DNA from: a bacterium
Lineage (GTDB): Bacteria; Patescibacteriota; JABMPQ01; JAQVVF01
NCBI GenBank assembly: GCA_030611905.1
Contig: JAUWOX010000073.1
Location: forward strand, 1 to 5,531
Direction: 5' to 3'
Length of the DNA: 5,531 nt
The position numbers and the translations under genes were made by a program. Positions 5,362 through 5,531 of this stretch are shown piece by piece (within the stretch, counting starts at the first letter, position 1; each line of letters starts with the position of its first letter). The notes beneath the pieces are model-generated. The model had not been told where the DNA came from, searched no databases, and worked only from the letters and a program-made list of their open reading frames with translations.

Positions 5362-5531
5362 TTATCTCTTCGCCCATTGTGGAGCTCGACGGGCTTTTTT
5401 GAGGCCTGGTTTTTTTCTTTCTTTTCTTCTTGGATCTCGGGTTAGAAAACCAGCTTTTTTTAGAGGGACTTTGTAGGTTTCGTTTTTCTTGACTAATGCT
5501 CGGGAAATGCCTAATCTAGTTGCTTCGGCCT
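5362..5531 (-). CDS. rpsI: 30S ribosomal protein S9 (uS9), C-terminal part
   Basis: uS9 is a small-subunit head protein whose basic C-terminal tail reaches the P-site tRNA. Only the last 55 residues and the stop (5362-5364) are in the window; the 5' part lies beyond the right edge. Recognisable are A-T-R-L-G-I-S-R-A-L, the K-K-A-G-F-L-T-R-D-P-R region (E. coli has R-K-A-G-F-V-T-R-D-A-R), E-R-K-K-P-G-L-K-K-A-R-R and the final P-Q-W-A-K-R (P-Q-F-S-K-R in E. coli). The universally conserved terminal K-R is intact. Bacteria usually carry rplM just upstream, here out of view. Confidence 0.96.
   Translation of the reverse strand, partial: AEATRLGISRALVKKNETYKVPLKKAGFLTRDPRRKERKKPGLKKARRAPQWAKR

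Overview
The window is AT-rich bacterial DNA carrying an interrupted cell-envelope locus. The best guess for the source is a Candidate Phyla Radiation / Patescibacteria (Parcubacteria-like) genome. The grounds are indirect: a MurA with Asp in place of the catalytic Cys, an S9 tail ending in W-A-K-R, a PEGA plus beta-propeller membrane protein, very short membrane-protein genes, and a GC-rich palindrome set in low-complexity AAATTCCAAAT-type DNA. No rRNA or tRNA is present to fix the taxonomy. The standard stop codons are used.

Layout, left to right. (1) 1-777, minus: the 5' part of a protein built from tandem 44-residue repeats. It runs off the left edge, and its frame is broken once, at about 632-633, by what looks like a one-base deletion. 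(2) 790-1800, minus: mreB, the actin-like rod-shape protein. (3) 1801-1957: a repeat-rich spacer with a 20-bp palindrome and a possible mreB promoter. (4) 1958-3223, minus: murA, the first committed enzyme of peptidoglycan synthesis, with a promoter at 3263-3291. (5) 3323-3460, minus: a 45-residue two-helix membrane protein missed by a simple ORF scan. It starts with GTG and has a strong ribosome-binding site, a -10 box and its own terminator. (6) 3531-3559: a plus-strand promoter for 3608-5035, a 475-residue membrane-anchored PEGA/beta-propeller protein, ending in a terminator hairpin. (7) 5179-5337, minus: a 52-residue membrane protein directly behind rpsI, with its own terminator. (8) 5362-5531, minus: the C-terminal part of rpsI (ribosomal protein uS9), cut by the right edge.

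murA, mreB and the repeat protein read in one direction and probably form one transcription unit that joins wall-precursor synthesis, the wall-patterning cytoskeleton and an unknown repeat protein. The PEGA/propeller gene is divergent from them and convergent with the rpsI unit, and the two convergent units are separated by back-to-back terminators. The most noteworthy points are the Cys-to-Asp MurA, the frameshifted 44-residue repeat array next to mreB, and the two tiny membrane-protein genes.
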